DNA of 64,000 bases from RH-AL1 sp965198495 (GCA_965198495.1 CBDAPL010000002.1:248001-312000); one strand, 5' to 3'; shown: positions 1 through 9,399, numbered from the stretch's first letter. Notes: a model not told the origin generated them from the letters alone. Made by a program: numbers and translations.

Positions 1-1
1 T

Positions 2-523
2 CTGGTACGCGCGCTGACGGCATCAGGCGGCGACATGGCGCAACTCGACATCGACAAGGTCGGTGTCGAGCCCTGGTTCATCCCGGCGACGACCACGCTG
101 AAGGACCAGTTGCAGGCGTTCCGCCGCCGCAAGACTCATTTCGCGCTCGTCGTCGACGAATACGGCGTCGTGATGGGCCTCGTGACGCTGGAAGATATCA
201 TCGAGGAGATCGTCGGCGACATCAAGGACGAGCACGACCTTGCCGTGCAAGGAGTCCGCCCGCAGACCGACGGCTCCGTGCTGGTGGAGGGCTCGGTCCC
301 CATCCGCGATCTCAACCGGGTCATGGCCTGGGATCTGCCCGACGACGAGGCGACCACCATCGCCGGCCTGGTCATCCACGAGGCGCGGGCGATCCCCGAA
401 AGCGGCCAGGTATTCACCTTCCATCGGTTCCGCTTCGAAGTCTTGCGCAAGGTGCGCAACCGCATCGCCTCGCTGCGGATCGTTCCGGGGCCGGTGCGCG
501 ATCAGGTGGCGGGGCGGCGCTAG
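2..523 (+). CDS. CBS / CorC_HlyC domain protein, 3' part
   Basis: The reading frame is already open at the window edge, so only the C-terminal part of about 173 residues is present. It shows the second half of a CBS pair (the VVDEYG, GLVTLEDIIEEIVGDI and DEHD motifs), followed by a CorC_HlyC transporter-associated domain that ends about 10 residues before the stop. This arrangement is typical of the TlyC/CorC/YfjD family, in which CBS domains sit on the cytoplasmic side of a DUF21 membrane domain and are linked to Mg/Co homeostasis. The upstream membrane domain, if there is one, lies outside the window. In Rhizobiales this position could also be the CorC-like protein next to ybeY and lnt; this cannot be decided here. 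Confidence 0.85.
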   Translation: MVRALTASGGDMAQLDIDKVGVEPWFIPATTTLKDQLQAFRRRKTHFALVVDEYGVVMGLVTLEDIIEEIVGDIKDEHDLAVQGVRPQTDGSVLVEGSVPIRDLNRVMAWDLPDDEATTIAGLVIHEARAIPESGQVFTFHRFRFEVLRKVRNRIASLRIVPGPVRDQVAGRR

Positions 524-596
524 CCCTCCCGATTGAAGGCGTCCTCCCGCTTCGATACAAGCGGGCGAGGCAATAGTGCGCGCATGAAGGGGCACG

Positions 597-1457
597 ATGA
601 AAGGGATCATACTCGCGGGGGGCTCCGGCACCCGGCTCTACCCGCTGACGCTCGTCACGTCGAAGCAGTTGCTGCCGGTCTACGACAAGCCGATGATCTA
701 CTACCCACTGGCGCTGCTTATGACGGCCGGGATCCGGGACGTGCTGATCATCACGACACCGCACGATCAGTCACTCTTCAAGCAGTTGCTTGGCGACGGC
801 TCGGCCCTTGGCATCAAAATCGACTACGCCGTGCAGCGCGAACCGAACGGACTGGCGGAAGCCTTCATCATCGGTCGAGATTTCGTCGGGCACGACAACG
901 TCGCCTTGGTGCTCGGCGATAACATCTTCTACGGGCACGGCATGCCCGAGCTGCTCGGCTTCGCGACCGGACGCAAAACGGGGGCGACCGTGTTCGGCTA
1001 CGTCGTCGCCGACCCGGAGCGCTACGGCGTCGTCGAGATGGACGCATCCGGCAGGGCCGTCTCGATCGAGGAGAAGCCGGCGCACCCGAAATCGAATCTC
1101 GCCGTGACAGGCCTCTACTTCTACGACAACGACGTGCTCGACATCGCCGCCGCCATCAAGCCGTCCCATCGCGGCGAACTCGAGATCACCGATATCAATC
1201 GCGTTTATCTCGAGCGCGGGGACCTGCATGTCGAAATGATGGGCCGCGGCTTCGCCTGGCTCGACACCGGCACCCACGACAGCCTCGCCGAAGCCGGACA
1301 GTTCGTCGAGATCCTCGAACGACGGCAAGGCCTGAAGATGTGCTGCATCGAGGAGATCGCGTTCAATCAGGGATTCATCGACAAGGCGATGCTGCTCAAG
1401 ACCGCCGAACGCTACGGCAAATCCGGCTATGGTCAATATTTGAAGCGGCTGGTCTAG
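597..1457 (+). CDS. rfbA: Glucose-1-phosphate thymidylyltransferase
   Basis: The 286-residue product matches RmlA/RfbA in length. It makes dTDP-glucose from dTTP and glucose-1-phosphate, the first step toward dTDP-L-rhamnose. The nucleotide-binding loop GGSGTRLYP is at residues 8-16, the PVYDKPMIYYP substrate motif follows, and LGDNIFYGHG supplies the metal-binding Asp. The C-terminus carries the GFAWLDTGTHDSL signature. The partner genes rfbB, rfbC and rfbD are not adjacent: a thiolase follows. The start is the first ATG of the conserved MKGIILAGG N-terminus. Confidence 0.96.
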   Translation: MKGIILAGGSGTRLYPLTLVTSKQLLPVYDKPMIYYPLALLMTAGIRDVLIITTPHDQSLFKQLLGDGSALGIKIDYAVQREPNGLAEAFIIGRDFVGHDNVALVLGDNIFYGHGMPELLGFATGRKTGATVFGYVVADPERYGVVEMDASGRAVSIEEKPAHPKSNLAVTGLYFYDNDVLDIAAAIKPSHRGELEITDINRVYLERGDLHVEMMGRGFAWLDTGTHDSLAEAGQFVEILERRQGLKMCCIEEIAFNQGFIDKAMLLKTAERYGKSGYGQYLKRLV

Positions 1458-1498
1458 CTCGAAATCGGGCGGTGCCCGAAGGACATGAGAAGAAGCGC

Positions 1499-2701
1499 AT
1501 GAGCGAAGCCTATCTCTGCGACGCAATCCGCACGCCGATCGGTCGCTACGCCGGCGCGCTCTCGACGGTGCGGGCCGACGATCTCGCGGCTCTTCCGCTC
1601 AAGGCGCTGATCGCGCGCAATCCCGGCATCGACTGGTCGATGTTGGACGACGTCATCCTCGGCTGCGCCAACCAGGCCGGAGAGGACAACCGCAACGTCG
1701 CGCGAATGGCCGCTCTCCTCGCCGGTCTCGGCGAGACGGCGCCCGGCTCGACCATCAACCGGCTGTGCGGCTCCGGGCTCGACGCGGTGGGGCGTGCCGC
1801 CGCCGCCATCAAGTCGGGCGACGCGGACCTAATCGTCGCCGGCGGCGTCGAGAGCATGAGCCGCGCGCCTTTCGTCATGGGAAAGGCGACGAGCGCCTTC
1901 TCGCGCGCCGCTGACCTCTACGACACGACGATCGGCTGGCGTTTCGTCAATCCCAAGATGAAGAGCGATTTCGGCACGGATTCCATGCCGGAGACGGCAG
2001 AGAACGTGGCGATGGACCACCAGATCAGCCGGGCGGACCAGGACGCGTTCGCCTTGCGCAGCCAGGCGCGCGCGGCGATCGCGCAGGCGAACGGCCGCCT
2101 GGCCATGGAGATGACGCCGGTCACCATTCCGCAGAAGAAAGGCGAACCGACTGTCATCGACAAGGACGAGCATCCGCGCGCCACGACGATGGAAGCTCTG
2201 GCCAAGTTGAAGCCGATCGTCCGCCCGGAGGGCACCGTGACGGCCGGCAACGCCTCGGGCATCAACGACGGCGCGGCGGCCCTGATCGTCGCGTCGGATG
2301 CCGCTGTGAAGCGCCATGGGTTGACGCCGCGCGCCCGCGTCCTCGCCACCGCCTCCGCCGGCGTGGCCCCGCGCGTGATGGGCATCGGCCCCGTGCCGGC
2401 GACGCGGCGAGCCCTGGCGCGCGCGAAGCTCGCCATCAAGGACATGGACGTCATCGAGTTGAACGAGGCTTTCGCGGCGCAAGGCTTGGCGGTGCTGCGC
2501 GCCCTCGGGCTACCGGACGACGGCGAGCACATCAACGCGAATGGCGGCGCCATCGCGCTCGGTCATCCGCTCGGCATGAGCGGCGCGCGTCTCGCCCTTA
2601 CCGCCGCCGCGGAACTGCATCATCGCCAAGCCCGCTATGCGCTCTGTACGATGTGCGTGGGCGTAGGCCAGGGTATATCGATGGTGCTGGAACGCGTCTG
2701 A
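1499..2701 (+). CDS. pcaF: 3-oxoadipyl-CoA thiolase / acetyl-CoA acyltransferase
   Basis: This is a 400-residue thiolase. The acyl-accepting Cys is at about 90 (NRLCGSG), the NEAFA and GHPLG motifs lie in the C-terminal half, and the second active-site Cys is near 386 (CTMCVGVGQG). Length, the N-terminal SEAYLCDAIRTPIGRYAG stretch and the overall pattern best match PcaF/PaaJ, which cleaves beta-ketoadipyl-CoA into succinyl-CoA and acetyl-CoA at the end of aromatic catabolism. No other pca or paa genes are nearby, so a general acetyl-CoA acetyltransferase role remains possible. The ATG at 1499 was chosen because the conserved N-terminus begins there and a GAGAAG-like element precedes it; the open frame upstream overlaps rfbA. 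Confidence 0.9.
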   Translation: MSEAYLCDAIRTPIGRYAGALSTVRADDLAALPLKALIARNPGIDWSMLDDVILGCANQAGEDNRNVARMAALLAGLGETAPGSTINRLCGSGLDAVGRAAAAIKSGDADLIVAGGVESMSRAPFVMGKATSAFSRAADLYDTTIGWRFVNPKMKSDFGTDSMPETAENVAMDHQISRADQDAFALRSQARAAIAQANGRLAMEMTPVTIPQKKGEPTVIDKDEHPRATTMEALAKLKPIVRPEGTVTAGNASGINDGAAALIVASDAAVKRHGLTPRARVLATASAGVAPRVMGIGPVPATRRALARAKLAIKDMDVIELNEAFAAQGLAVLRALGLPDDGEHINANGGAIALGHPLGMSGARLALTAAAELHHRQARYALCTMCVGVGQGISMVLERV

Positions 2702-2777
2702 GCGCGCGTTGCTCGACATGGGCGAGCACTCGCGGCCGACGACTCGCTGTGCCCAGCCTTTATCCGTCTGATCCTTT

Positions 2778-3725
2778 GTGGCGCCACGCGCCGGGAGTTT
2801 GCCCTTGCTTGATCGCTCACAAACCACCGGCTTCGCGCTCAACACGCTCGATCGCATGTCGAACCAGCGCGAGGACGCGGCGTTCGTCCGCGATTTGCGT
2901 AAGGCCGCGACGACGCGTTGCATCATCCTCTCCGGCGAGATTCCCGCGCTGAAGTCGGACGGCGGCGCGCACGACGCGCTGTTTACCTTCGAGGAGGCGA
3001 AGGCGCTCGGCAATGCCTCGCACACGGTCTTCCTCGGCTGCCACGGCGAGCGGGCGATTTTCGCCCGTCTGATCGAGGCGGCCTCGCACGACAACGCGCA
3101 GGACCGCGGGGATCTCTCTTTCATCGATCTGCGCACGATCGCCACGCAGGGCCTGGTGACGCCCGACATCGTCGGCGCGTTGAGCCAGGCCAAGAGCCTG
3201 CTCTATTGGCACAAGCACAACAGCTTCTGTTCCAACTGCGGTCAGCCGACCCACGCCTCCGTCGGGGGGTCACGGCGCGAATGCGACAGTTGCAAGCGCC
3301 ACCATTTCCCGCGCCTGGAGCCGGTCGCCATCATGCTGGTCACGGACGGCGATCGCTGTCTGCTCGGCCGTCAGGAGCGGTTTCCCCCCAACATGTACTC
3401 CTGTCTCGCCGGGTTCGCGGAAGTCGGCGAGACGCTCGAGGACGCTGTCCGGCGCGAGATCATGGAGGAGGCCGGCATCAAGGTCGGCCGCGTCGATTAT
3501 TTCGCCTCGCAGCCGTGGCCGTTTCCATCCTCGCTGATGATGGGCTGCATGGCGGAAGCGCTGTCGAGCGACATTGTCATAGATACGGTGGAGCTCGAAG
3601 ACGCCCGCTGGTTCTCGCGAGAGGAGACCAAGCTGATGCTCGCCAAGCAGCATCCCAAGGGCTTCGTGTGCCCGCCGAAACTGGCGATCGCCAACCTGCT
3701 GATGCGGGCCTGGGCCAATCCTTGA
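2778..3725 (+). CDS. nudC: NAD(+) diphosphatase (NudC-type Nudix hydrolase)
   Basis: The product is about 315 residues. It has a NUDIX-like N-terminal region, a zinc ribbon (Cys 151, 154, 169, 172) and a complete Nudix box at about 212-234 (GFAEVGETLEDA then REIMEEAG). The SQPWPFP motif at 244-250 is specific to the NudC subfamily. It hydrolyses NAD(H), and NudC enzymes also remove NAD caps from RNA. The 3' end overlaps the queC start by four bases, implying co-translation. The true start is uncertain: TTG codons near 2804 would remove about 10 residues. Confidence 0.93.
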   Translation: MAPRAGSLPLLDRSQTTGFALNTLDRMSNQREDAAFVRDLRKAATTRCIILSGEIPALKSDGGAHDALFTFEEAKALGNASHTVFLGCHGERAIFARLIEAASHDNAQDRGDLSFIDLRTIATQGLVTPDIVGALSQAKSLLYWHKHNSFCSNCGQPTHASVGGSRRECDSCKRHHFPRLEPVAIMLVTDGDRCLLGRQERFPPNMYSCLAGFAEVGETLEDAVRREIMEEAGIKVGRVDYFASQPWPFPSSLMMGCMAEALSSDIVIDTVELEDARWFSREETKLMLAKQHPKGFVCPPKLAIANLLMRAWANP

Positions 3726-4432
3726 GCGCGCTCGCGCGCGAGGGCGCACTCGTCCTGTTCTCGGGCGGCCAGGACTCGACGACCTGTCTCGCCTGGGCGC
3801 TGGAGCGCCACGCGCGCGTCGAGACCGTCGGCTTCGACTACGGCCAGCGCCACCGCGTCGAACTCGACCAGCGGCCGATTCTGCGCGCCGGCCTTGCGGA
3901 GACGTCCGCGGCCTGGGGCATGAGACTCGGCGACGACCACACGATCGATCTTTCGGCGCTCGGCAAGATCGCCGATACGGCGATGACGCGAGAGATCGCG
4001 ATCGAGACGGATGCGAGGGGCTTGCCCAACACCTTCGTGCCGGGGCGCAACCTGCTGTTTCTCACCTTCGCTGCCGCGCTCGCGGATCGGCGCGGTTTGC
4101 GAACGATCGTCGGTGGCATGTGCGAGACGGATTTCTCCGGCTATCCCGATTGCCGCGACGACACGATCAAGGCGATGCAGGTGGCGCTGAACCTCGGCAT
4201 GGAGCGCCGCTTCGTCGTCGAGACACCGCTCATGTGGATCGACAAGGCCGACACTTGGCGCCTTGCGCAAAGCCTCGGCGGGGCCGCGCTGCTCGCCTTG
4301 ATCGTCGAAGAGACACACACCTGCTATCTCGGCGAGCGCGGACAGCGCCACGACTGGGGTCATGGCTGCGGCACCTGTCCGGCCTGTCGGCTGCGCGCCG
4401 AAGGCTGGCGATCTTTTACAGCGCAATCTTGA
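3722..4432 (+). CDS. queC: 7-cyano-7-deazaguanine synthase
   Basis: The 236-residue product converts 7-carboxy-7-deazaguanine to preQ0, an ATP-dependent step in queuosine biosynthesis. The PP-loop SGGQDS is at residues 14-19, DYGQRH follows, and the C-terminal zinc cluster (HTCY then GHGCGTCPAC) is intact. No ATG is available: the frame begins at TTG 3722, which overlaps the nudC stop (TTGA). The open frame upstream is antiparallel noise over nudC. The other preQ0 genes (queD, queE, folE) are not in the window. Confidence 0.94.
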   Translation: MSALAREGALVLFSGGQDSTTCLAWALERHARVETVGFDYGQRHRVELDQRPILRAGLAETSAAWGMRLGDDHTIDLSALGKIADTAMTREIAIETDARGLPNTFVPGRNLLFLTFAAALADRRGLRTIVGGMCETDFSGYPDCRDDTIKAMQVALNLGMERRFVVETPLMWIDKADTWRLAQSLGGAALLALIVEETHTCYLGERGQRHDWGHGCGTCPACRLRAEGWRSFTAQS

Positions 4433-4522
4433 CAGGAGCGGCTTGCAGCGTCGCGGGCTTGCGGAAGCGGGCAATAGTGCTATCGATCCGCCTCGGGTAC
4501 GCCGACGTAGTCAGCCGATCAC

Positions 4523-4771
4523 ATGTCTCTCTACAGCGTTAACGCTCTCGAAGCCTCACCGGCCGCGGAAGACACCGTGGCGGTGCTCGCCGCCGCTCTC
4601 GCCGGCCGCAATGTGCCCGCCAACCATCGGATCATCGCGGGGAAGAACAGTCGATCGCCGGACGAAGGCTTGGCGATTCTGCAGGCCTATATCGCGATCG
4701 AGGAAGGGTTTGTGCGGCAGGCCGTCCTCGATCTGTTGATCGCGATCGCGGAAACCAATCCCTACAGCTGA
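4523..4771 (+). CDS. Small hypothetical protein (82 aa)
   Basis: I do not recognise a family. The protein is acidic to neutral and predicted alpha-helical, with an Ala/Leu-rich helix near residues 19-28 and a C-terminal amphipathic helix (LAILQAYIAIEEGFVRQAVLDL). It has no signal peptide and no Cys. It stands 90 bp downstream of queC and converges on the small minus-strand frame 4775-4987. Codon choice (GC-rich third positions) matches the neighbours, which supports real coding. Confidence 0.6.
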   Translation: MSLYSVNALEASPAAEDTVAVLAAALAGRNVPANHRIIAGKNSRSPDEGLAILQAYIAIEEGFVRQAVLDLLIAIAETNPYS

Positions 4772-4774
4772 TCC

Positions 4775-4987
4775 TCAGTGCAGCCTTGCGGGCTGGCTTG
4801 GCGCCTGGAACGCCAGGACCCGATGAAGGTCCCGCTTGATCGACTCGCGACCCGCGACGTCCATGCCATCGATGCGCGAAAATACATATCGCTCGATCGC
4901 CGCCAGATCAGCCCCGCACGCCAGCACGGCTTCATGGCAGAGACGTTGGAACAGGTGATCGAGCTTGGCCACAACAGGTCCGTTCAA
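4775..4987 (-). CDS. Possible small hypothetical protein (70 aa)
   Basis: This frame has a protein-like amphipathic helix pattern (LDHLFQRLCHEAVLACGADL, then IERYVFSRIDGMDV) that the two overlapping alternative frames lack. It would start at TTG 4987 or at a downstream GTG and converge with the gene ending at 4771. There is no recognisable domain. The call rests on composition only; the stretch could also be non-coding. Confidence 0.35.
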   Translation of the reverse strand: MNGPVVAKLDHLFQRLCHEAVLACGADLAAIERYVFSRIDGMDVAGRESIKRDLHRVLAFQAPSQPARLH

Positions 4988-5098
4988 CGCCCATGAACAA
5001 CGGTGTCAGTTTTTCGCGGCTACCATTCTAGCGCCGAAGGACCGCAAGTTTGGTTAACGAAACCTCGCGGCTGCCGCGACTGACCGGTGATTGCATTT

Positions 5099-5662
5099 AT
5101 GCAACCAGAGATTGTAAGAACCGAAGCTCCGCTCGCTCTCAGATTCGAGGTTGTTACAAGCCCTCAACAGTTCCTGATCGCCAGCGCGATCCGCAGCATC
5201 TGCTTCCTGGAGGAGCACGGCACGACCGTCGAATGGCTGTTCGACGGCAATGACTATACCGCGTCACACGTCGTGATCTACGACGGCGCGACGCCGATCG
5301 GCACGGCACGCGTTCGCTGGTTCAAGGATTTCGCGAAGATCGAGCGGACATCGTTCCGCAAGGCCTACCGCAGCGTCGCGGTGCTGAAGGCCTTCGGCGC
5401 CTTCGGTTTCGATCATTGCGCGCGCAAGGGCTATACGCGCATCATTACGCACGCGAGCGCGAAATACGCGCGGCTCTGGAAGATCGTTCTCGGTTTCCGC
5501 GACGTAAACAAGGAGCCGGCATATTTCGAGGGTCACGAGCCCTATTACGAGCTTTGGAAAGACCTCGAACTACACCCCGAGGCCATCTCGCTCGAGACGA
5601 GCGCCGCCGTGCTCTACCGCACCGAGGGGCGTTGGGACGAGCCGATGGCGGATGAGCGATGA
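5099..5662 (+). CDS. GNAT-family N-acetyltransferase
   Basis: The product of about 187 residues has a GNAT-like fold signature: strand motifs around GTARVRWF, a basic stretch ERTSFRKAYRS in the acetyl-CoA loop region, then AFGFDHCARKGYTRI and a C-terminal GF motif (IVLGFRDVNKEPAYFEGHEP). It probably acetylates a small molecule or protein; the substrate is unknown. A GTG at 5087 is an alternative start four codons upstream; I chose the ATG. The LysR gene converges from the other side. Confidence 0.75.
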   Translation: MQPEIVRTEAPLALRFEVVTSPQQFLIASAIRSICFLEEHGTTVEWLFDGNDYTASHVVIYDGATPIGTARVRWFKDFAKIERTSFRKAYRSVAVLKAFGAFGFDHCARKGYTRIITHASAKYARLWKIVLGFRDVNKEPAYFEGHEPYYELWKDLELHPEAISLETSAAVLYRTEGRWDEPMADER

Positions 5663-5733
5663 CGCAGCGTTTCGCGCACGACGTCGGATCCGAGCATTTG
5701 ATCCAGTCCGCCATGTGTGCCGCCCGGCGCGAC

Positions 5734-6729
5734 TCAGCGATCTATCATGAACTCCAAGGCCGGCAGTTCCGCAGGCATGTCGGTGGCCGCGCCGTCGTGC
5801 CGAAACCAGGGTTGCTCGGAACTGAACGTCTCGCGGAGCCAGTCGAAGACGATGCGAACGGGCGGCGATTCCAGGCGTTCGGTCAAGGCGAGCGCATAGA
5901 GTGGCAGTGTCACGCGAACGCCAAGACCAAGCGGTACCGCGGCCTTGGCCGGCATGAGGTAGGTGCCAAGCAGGGCGATGCCCAACCCTTCGTTCGCCAT
6001 GACGCCGTAGGCGAAGGTGTTGTCGCAATAATGCGCGATCTGCCCCTTCGCGCAGAGCGCCTGCCACTCGCGCCAAATCGGCCAATCGCCCTGGTAGAAG
6101 TGCGATTGGAGGAAGACGTGTTCGGCCAGGTTGTCCAGCGTCGGCCGGCCGCGCCGGGCGATGTAGGATGCGCTCACGATGGGCACCAGGTTGAGCGATC
6201 CGACCGCGTGGCAGGTGATGTCGGACCTCTCGCTCGGTTTGAAGGTGAGCATCATGTCCGTCTGGTTCTCGCGAAGGTCCTTGAGGTTGTCCAGGCCCTT
6301 CAAGTGCAGTTGGATCTTGGGGTAGCGGGCGGAAAAACCGGGTATCGCCGGTACCGCGAAGAACGCGGCCATACCGTCCGAGATGCTCAGGCTTACCACT
6401 CCCTCGGCGTCGTTTGCTCGCGCCTTGAGATCGCTGGCGAGCGAGAACAAGGATTGATCGAGGACCAGCAAGGCGGAGGCGAGCTCCTCGCCCGTCACGG
6501 TCAGCTTTACGCCTTGCTTGGTCGAGACGAACAGCTGCGCGCCGATGAGGTCTTGCAGGCGCCGCACCTTACGCGCGATCGTCGGCTGACTCATGCCGAG
6601 CCGCTCCGCCGCGCGGTTGAACGAGCGTGCCCGCGCCACCTCGGCGAAAATCCGCAGCTCCCCCCAATATTGTCCGCTGAGAAGACCTTTCGCGTCCGGC
6701 GTGAGGGAAGACATCGAGCTGTCGCTCAT
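5734..6729 (-). CDS. LysR-family transcriptional regulator
   Basis: The 331-residue protein has an N-terminal winged helix-turn-helix at about 25-85 (LRIFAEVARARSFNRAAERL, then MSQPTIARKVRRLQD). A periplasmic-binding-protein-like effector domain follows to about 315. An N-terminal extension of about 20 residues precedes the HTH. LysR regulators usually control an adjacent divergent gene; here the divergent gene is the 65-residue protein at 6853. The effector cannot be deduced. The intergenic region 6730-6852 would hold the shared promoters. Confidence 0.92.
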   Translation of the reverse strand: MSDSSMSSLTPDAKGLLSGQYWGELRIFAEVARARSFNRAAERLGMSQPTIARKVRRLQDLIGAQLFVSTKQGVKLTVTGEELASALLVLDQSLFSLASDLKARANDAEGVVSLSISDGMAAFFAVPAIPGFSARYPKIQLHLKGLDNLKDLRENQTDMMLTFKPSERSDITCHAVGSLNLVPIVSASYIARRGRPTLDNLAEHVFLQSHFYQGDWPIWREWQALCAKGQIAHYCDNTFAYGVMANEGLGIALLGTYLMPAKAAVPLGLGVRVTLPLYALALTERLESPPVRIVFDWLRETFSSEQPWFRHDGAATDMPAELPALEFMIDR

Positions 6730-6852
6730 GGCTTAGGGACAATCCTTGACGGCTTGCGACCAGCGATCCGATCCGCGTCCTGAGCGGCGGCGGAGTCGAC
6801 CTCCGCCCCTCACGGTAACAAAAAACGTTCTGACCACAAGGCGCTAGTCGAG

Positions 6853-7050
6853 ATGACGATGGATCTCCGGCAGAAAGAAACCCTGCTCATCGAAACGCTG
6901 CTATCGGCCCTCGACGCGCGCGAAAGCGCTCGCGCGGCAAACGCGCCGATGCTGCTCTACCTCTCGGAAATGCTTGTCCATCGGACGCGCGAGGAGCTCG
7001 AGGCGATCAAGGACCTGGAAGCGACCGCGACCGCTAACGGGAAGTCGTAA
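6853..7050 (+). CDS. Small hypothetical protein (65 aa)
   Basis: The predicted fold is all-helical and charged (LRQKETLLIETLLSALDARE and TREELEAIKDLEATA). No family is recognised. The gene is divergent from the LysR gene and convergent with priA. ATG 6859 is an alternative start two codons downstream. Heptad-like spacing suggests a helical hairpin or coiled coil. A LysR target relationship is possible from the divergent layout but unproven. Confidence 0.6.
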   Translation: MTMDLRQKETLLIETLLSALDARESARAANAPMLLYLSEMLVHRTREELEAIKDLEATATANGKS

Positions 7051-7062
7051 GGGCGGCCTCGC

Positions 7063-9330
7063 TCAGAGAAAGGTCTGCGGATCGACATCGAAGGCGACGC
7101 GTATCGAGCCTCGCGGCGGCGGCGCGGCGAGGGATAGCGCGCGGAGAAAGCCCTGCAGATCGCCGCGACGTGGTGCCTTGACCAGAAGGCGGAAGCGATG
7201 TCGCCCCGCGACGAGCGCGATCGGCGCTTCCGCGGGTCCGAGCAGGACCATCTCGTCTTGCGCGGGAATGCCGGCCGCCGCGGCGAGACGCCACCGCTCC
7301 GAGGGTGGCATGCGGAACGCGGCCTGGGCCAGCGCGCGCGCATGAGCCTGCGTGCCGGCGAAGTCGGACCCTGACACGACGATCGCGGCAAGCCGGCCGA
7401 ACGGCGGCAGACCCGCACGCTGGCGCTGGCGCGTTTCCTCGGCGTAGAAGCGTTCGGCTTCGCCCGACAGGAGAGCGCGGATGACCGGGTGCTCCGGTTG
7501 CCACGTCTGCAGGATCGCTTGACCCGGCCGTTCGAAGCGTCCCGCTCGGCCGGTAACCTGCTGCAGCAGTTGAAACGTGCGCTCCGCCGCGCGCGGGTCT
7601 CCCGTCGACAGGCCGATATCGGCATCGATGACGCCGACGAGGGTGAGCAGGGGGAAGTTGTGGCCTTTCGCCACGAGCTGCGTGCCGATGATGATGTCGC
7701 AGCATCCATCCGCCACCGCATCGAGCTCGTCGCGAAGCCGATCCGTCCCACCGGGGAAGTCCGAGGAGAGCACAAGGACGCGCGTCGCTGGAAATCGCTC
7801 GGCGACCTCCTCGGCCAGCCGCTCGATGCCGGGGCCGCACGGAACCAGCGCATGCGCGGCCTCGCAGGCGGGGCAGACCTGCGGCCGGCGCTCGTGATGG
7901 CCGCAATGGTGGCAGACGAGGGCGTGGCGGAAGCGATGCTCGACGAGCCAGGCCGAGCAATTCGGGCATTGGAACCGGTGTCCGCAGCTCCGGCACAGCG
8001 TCAGCGGCGCGTAACCGCGTCGATTGAGGAACAGCATCGCCTGCTCGCCCCTGGCGATCGTCTCCCGCATGGCGCGTTCGAGCCCAGGCGCGATCCAGTG
8101 ACCGCGCGACGGCGGATCGCGCTTGAGGTCGAGCGCGCTGATGCGCGGCATAGGCCGTTCGTTGAAGCGGCTTGGAAGCTCGAGGTGCGCGTAGCGGCCC
8201 TGGCGGGTGTTGACCTGCGTTTCGATGGACGGCGTCGCGGAGGCGAGCACGACGGGCGCCCCCTCGATGCGCCCGCGCACCACAGCCATGTCGCGGGCGT
8301 GGTACGTCACCCCATCCTCCTGCTTGTAGGCGGCCTCGTGCTCCTCATCGACGACAATGAGGCCGAGCTCCTGGAACGGCAGGAACAAGGCGGAGCGGGC
8401 GCCGGCGACGACCCGTGTCTCACCGGTCGCGACCGCGTGCCAGACGAGATTGCGTCGCTTGACCCCGATCGCCGAGTGCCACTCGGCTGGACGTGTGCCG
8501 AACCGCGCCGCGAACCGATCGAGAAACTGCGCCGTGAGGGCGATCTCCGGCAACAGGATCAGCGCCTGGCGCCCCGCCCGCAGAGCGGCCGCCACCGCCT
8601 CGAAATAGACCTCCGTCTTGCCGGATCCCGTCACGCCTTCGAGAAGAGTGACGCCGAAGGTCCGACCACGAACCGCCCGCACGAGCGCTTCGGCCGCGCG
8701 CGATTGCTGCGAGGAAAGCTTCGGCGCGACATGATCCGGCTTCGCCGCTGGAGCGACCGGATGCGGCGGCAACGGCACGACCTCGAGGGCGCCGTCGGCG
8801 AGCAGCGCATTGACGACGGCGAGCGAGCAGGACGCCTCGGCGGCGAGCGCCGACTTGCCGACGACGCCGCGTTCATTGGCGATAGTGAGTACTTTCTCGC
8901 GCGTCGGGGTAGGTTTGATCGGCGCTCGTCCGGTCGCGCGCACGCCGAGCCGCGCCGTGGAAGGTTGCGCGGCGAAAGGCGCCCGCACGCACATGCGCAG
9001 CACCATGCCACGGGGACTGAGCGTCCAGCGGGCGATCCAGTCGATGAAGGCGCGCAGGTTGCCCGACAGTGGCGGAAGCGCGCAGCGCGCCGCGATCGTC
9101 TTGAGCTTGGCGTTTGCTGGACCCGACGAGATCGACCAGACCACGCCGATCGCCGCGCGAGACCCGAGTGGCACCTCGACGAAATCACCTGGCGCGACCG
9201 GTATGTCGCCGACGAGGTAGGTGTAGGCCTGGTCGACCGCCACGGGAAGCAGCACGTCGGCGAGAGGCAGATCGGCGAGAGGCAGATCGGCGGCGGGCAT
9301 GCCGCGCCGGGCATCAGGCAGTTCGAGCAT
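7063..9330 (-). CDS. priA: Primosomal protein N' (replication restart helicase)
   Basis: The 755-residue product is PriA, the 3'-5' DNA helicase that reloads the replisome at collapsed forks. The 3'-binding domain occupies about the first 130 residues. Walker A (GVTGSGKTE) is at 232-240 and is followed by VVDEEHE. A zinc-binding Cys cluster (CRSCGHRFQCPNC, then CHHCG and CPAC) lies between the helicase lobes. The N-terminus contains a short in-frame duplication (ADLPL twice, then ADVLL) created by a 15-bp tandem repeat at 9257-9295 on the plus strand. All helicase motifs look intact. Confidence 0.97.
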   Translation of the reverse strand: MLELPDARRGMPAADLPLADLPLADVLLPVAVDQAYTYLVGDIPVAPGDFVEVPLGSRAAIGVVWSISSGPANAKLKTIAARCALPPLSGNLRAFIDWIARWTLSPRGMVLRMCVRAPFAAQPSTARLGVRATGRAPIKPTPTREKVLTIANERGVVGKSALAAEASCSLAVVNALLADGALEVVPLPPHPVAPAAKPDHVAPKLSSQQSRAAEALVRAVRGRTFGVTLLEGVTGSGKTEVYFEAVAAALRAGRQALILLPEIALTAQFLDRFAARFGTRPAEWHSAIGVKRRNLVWHAVATGETRVVAGARSALFLPFQELGLIVVDEEHEAAYKQEDGVTYHARDMAVVRGRIEGAPVVLASATPSIETQVNTRQGRYAHLELPSRFNERPMPRISALDLKRDPPSRGHWIAPGLERAMRETIARGEQAMLFLNRRGYAPLTLCRSCGHRFQCPNCSAWLVEHRFRHALVCHHCGHHERRPQVCPACEAAHALVPCGPGIERLAEEVAERFPATRVLVLSSDFPGGTDRLRDELDAVADGCCDIIIGTQLVAKGHNFPLLTLVGVIDADIGLSTGDPRAAERTFQLLQQVTGRAGRFERPGQAILQTWQPEHPVIRALLSGEAERFYAEETRQRQRAGLPPFGRLAAIVVSGSDFAGTQAHARALAQAAFRMPPSERWRLAAAAGIPAQDEMVLLGPAEAPIALVAGRHRFRLLVKAPRRGDLQGFLRALSLAAPPPRGSIRVAFDVDPQTFL

Positions 9331-9399
9331 CGCTTCTTATAACATCATACGAACGCTCGCGATCGGCGCGCGCCCGTCGAATGCGCCTTGCGCCTGAGG

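Noticed and set aside
2918..3721. Long N-terminal extension of the queC frame
   Set aside because: It overlaps all of nudC in another frame and has shadow composition; queC similarity starts at TTG 3722.
7489..9342. 617-codon plus-strand open frame opposite priA
   Set aside because: Antisense to an intact priA; rich in Arg/Gly/Asp with no domain pattern.
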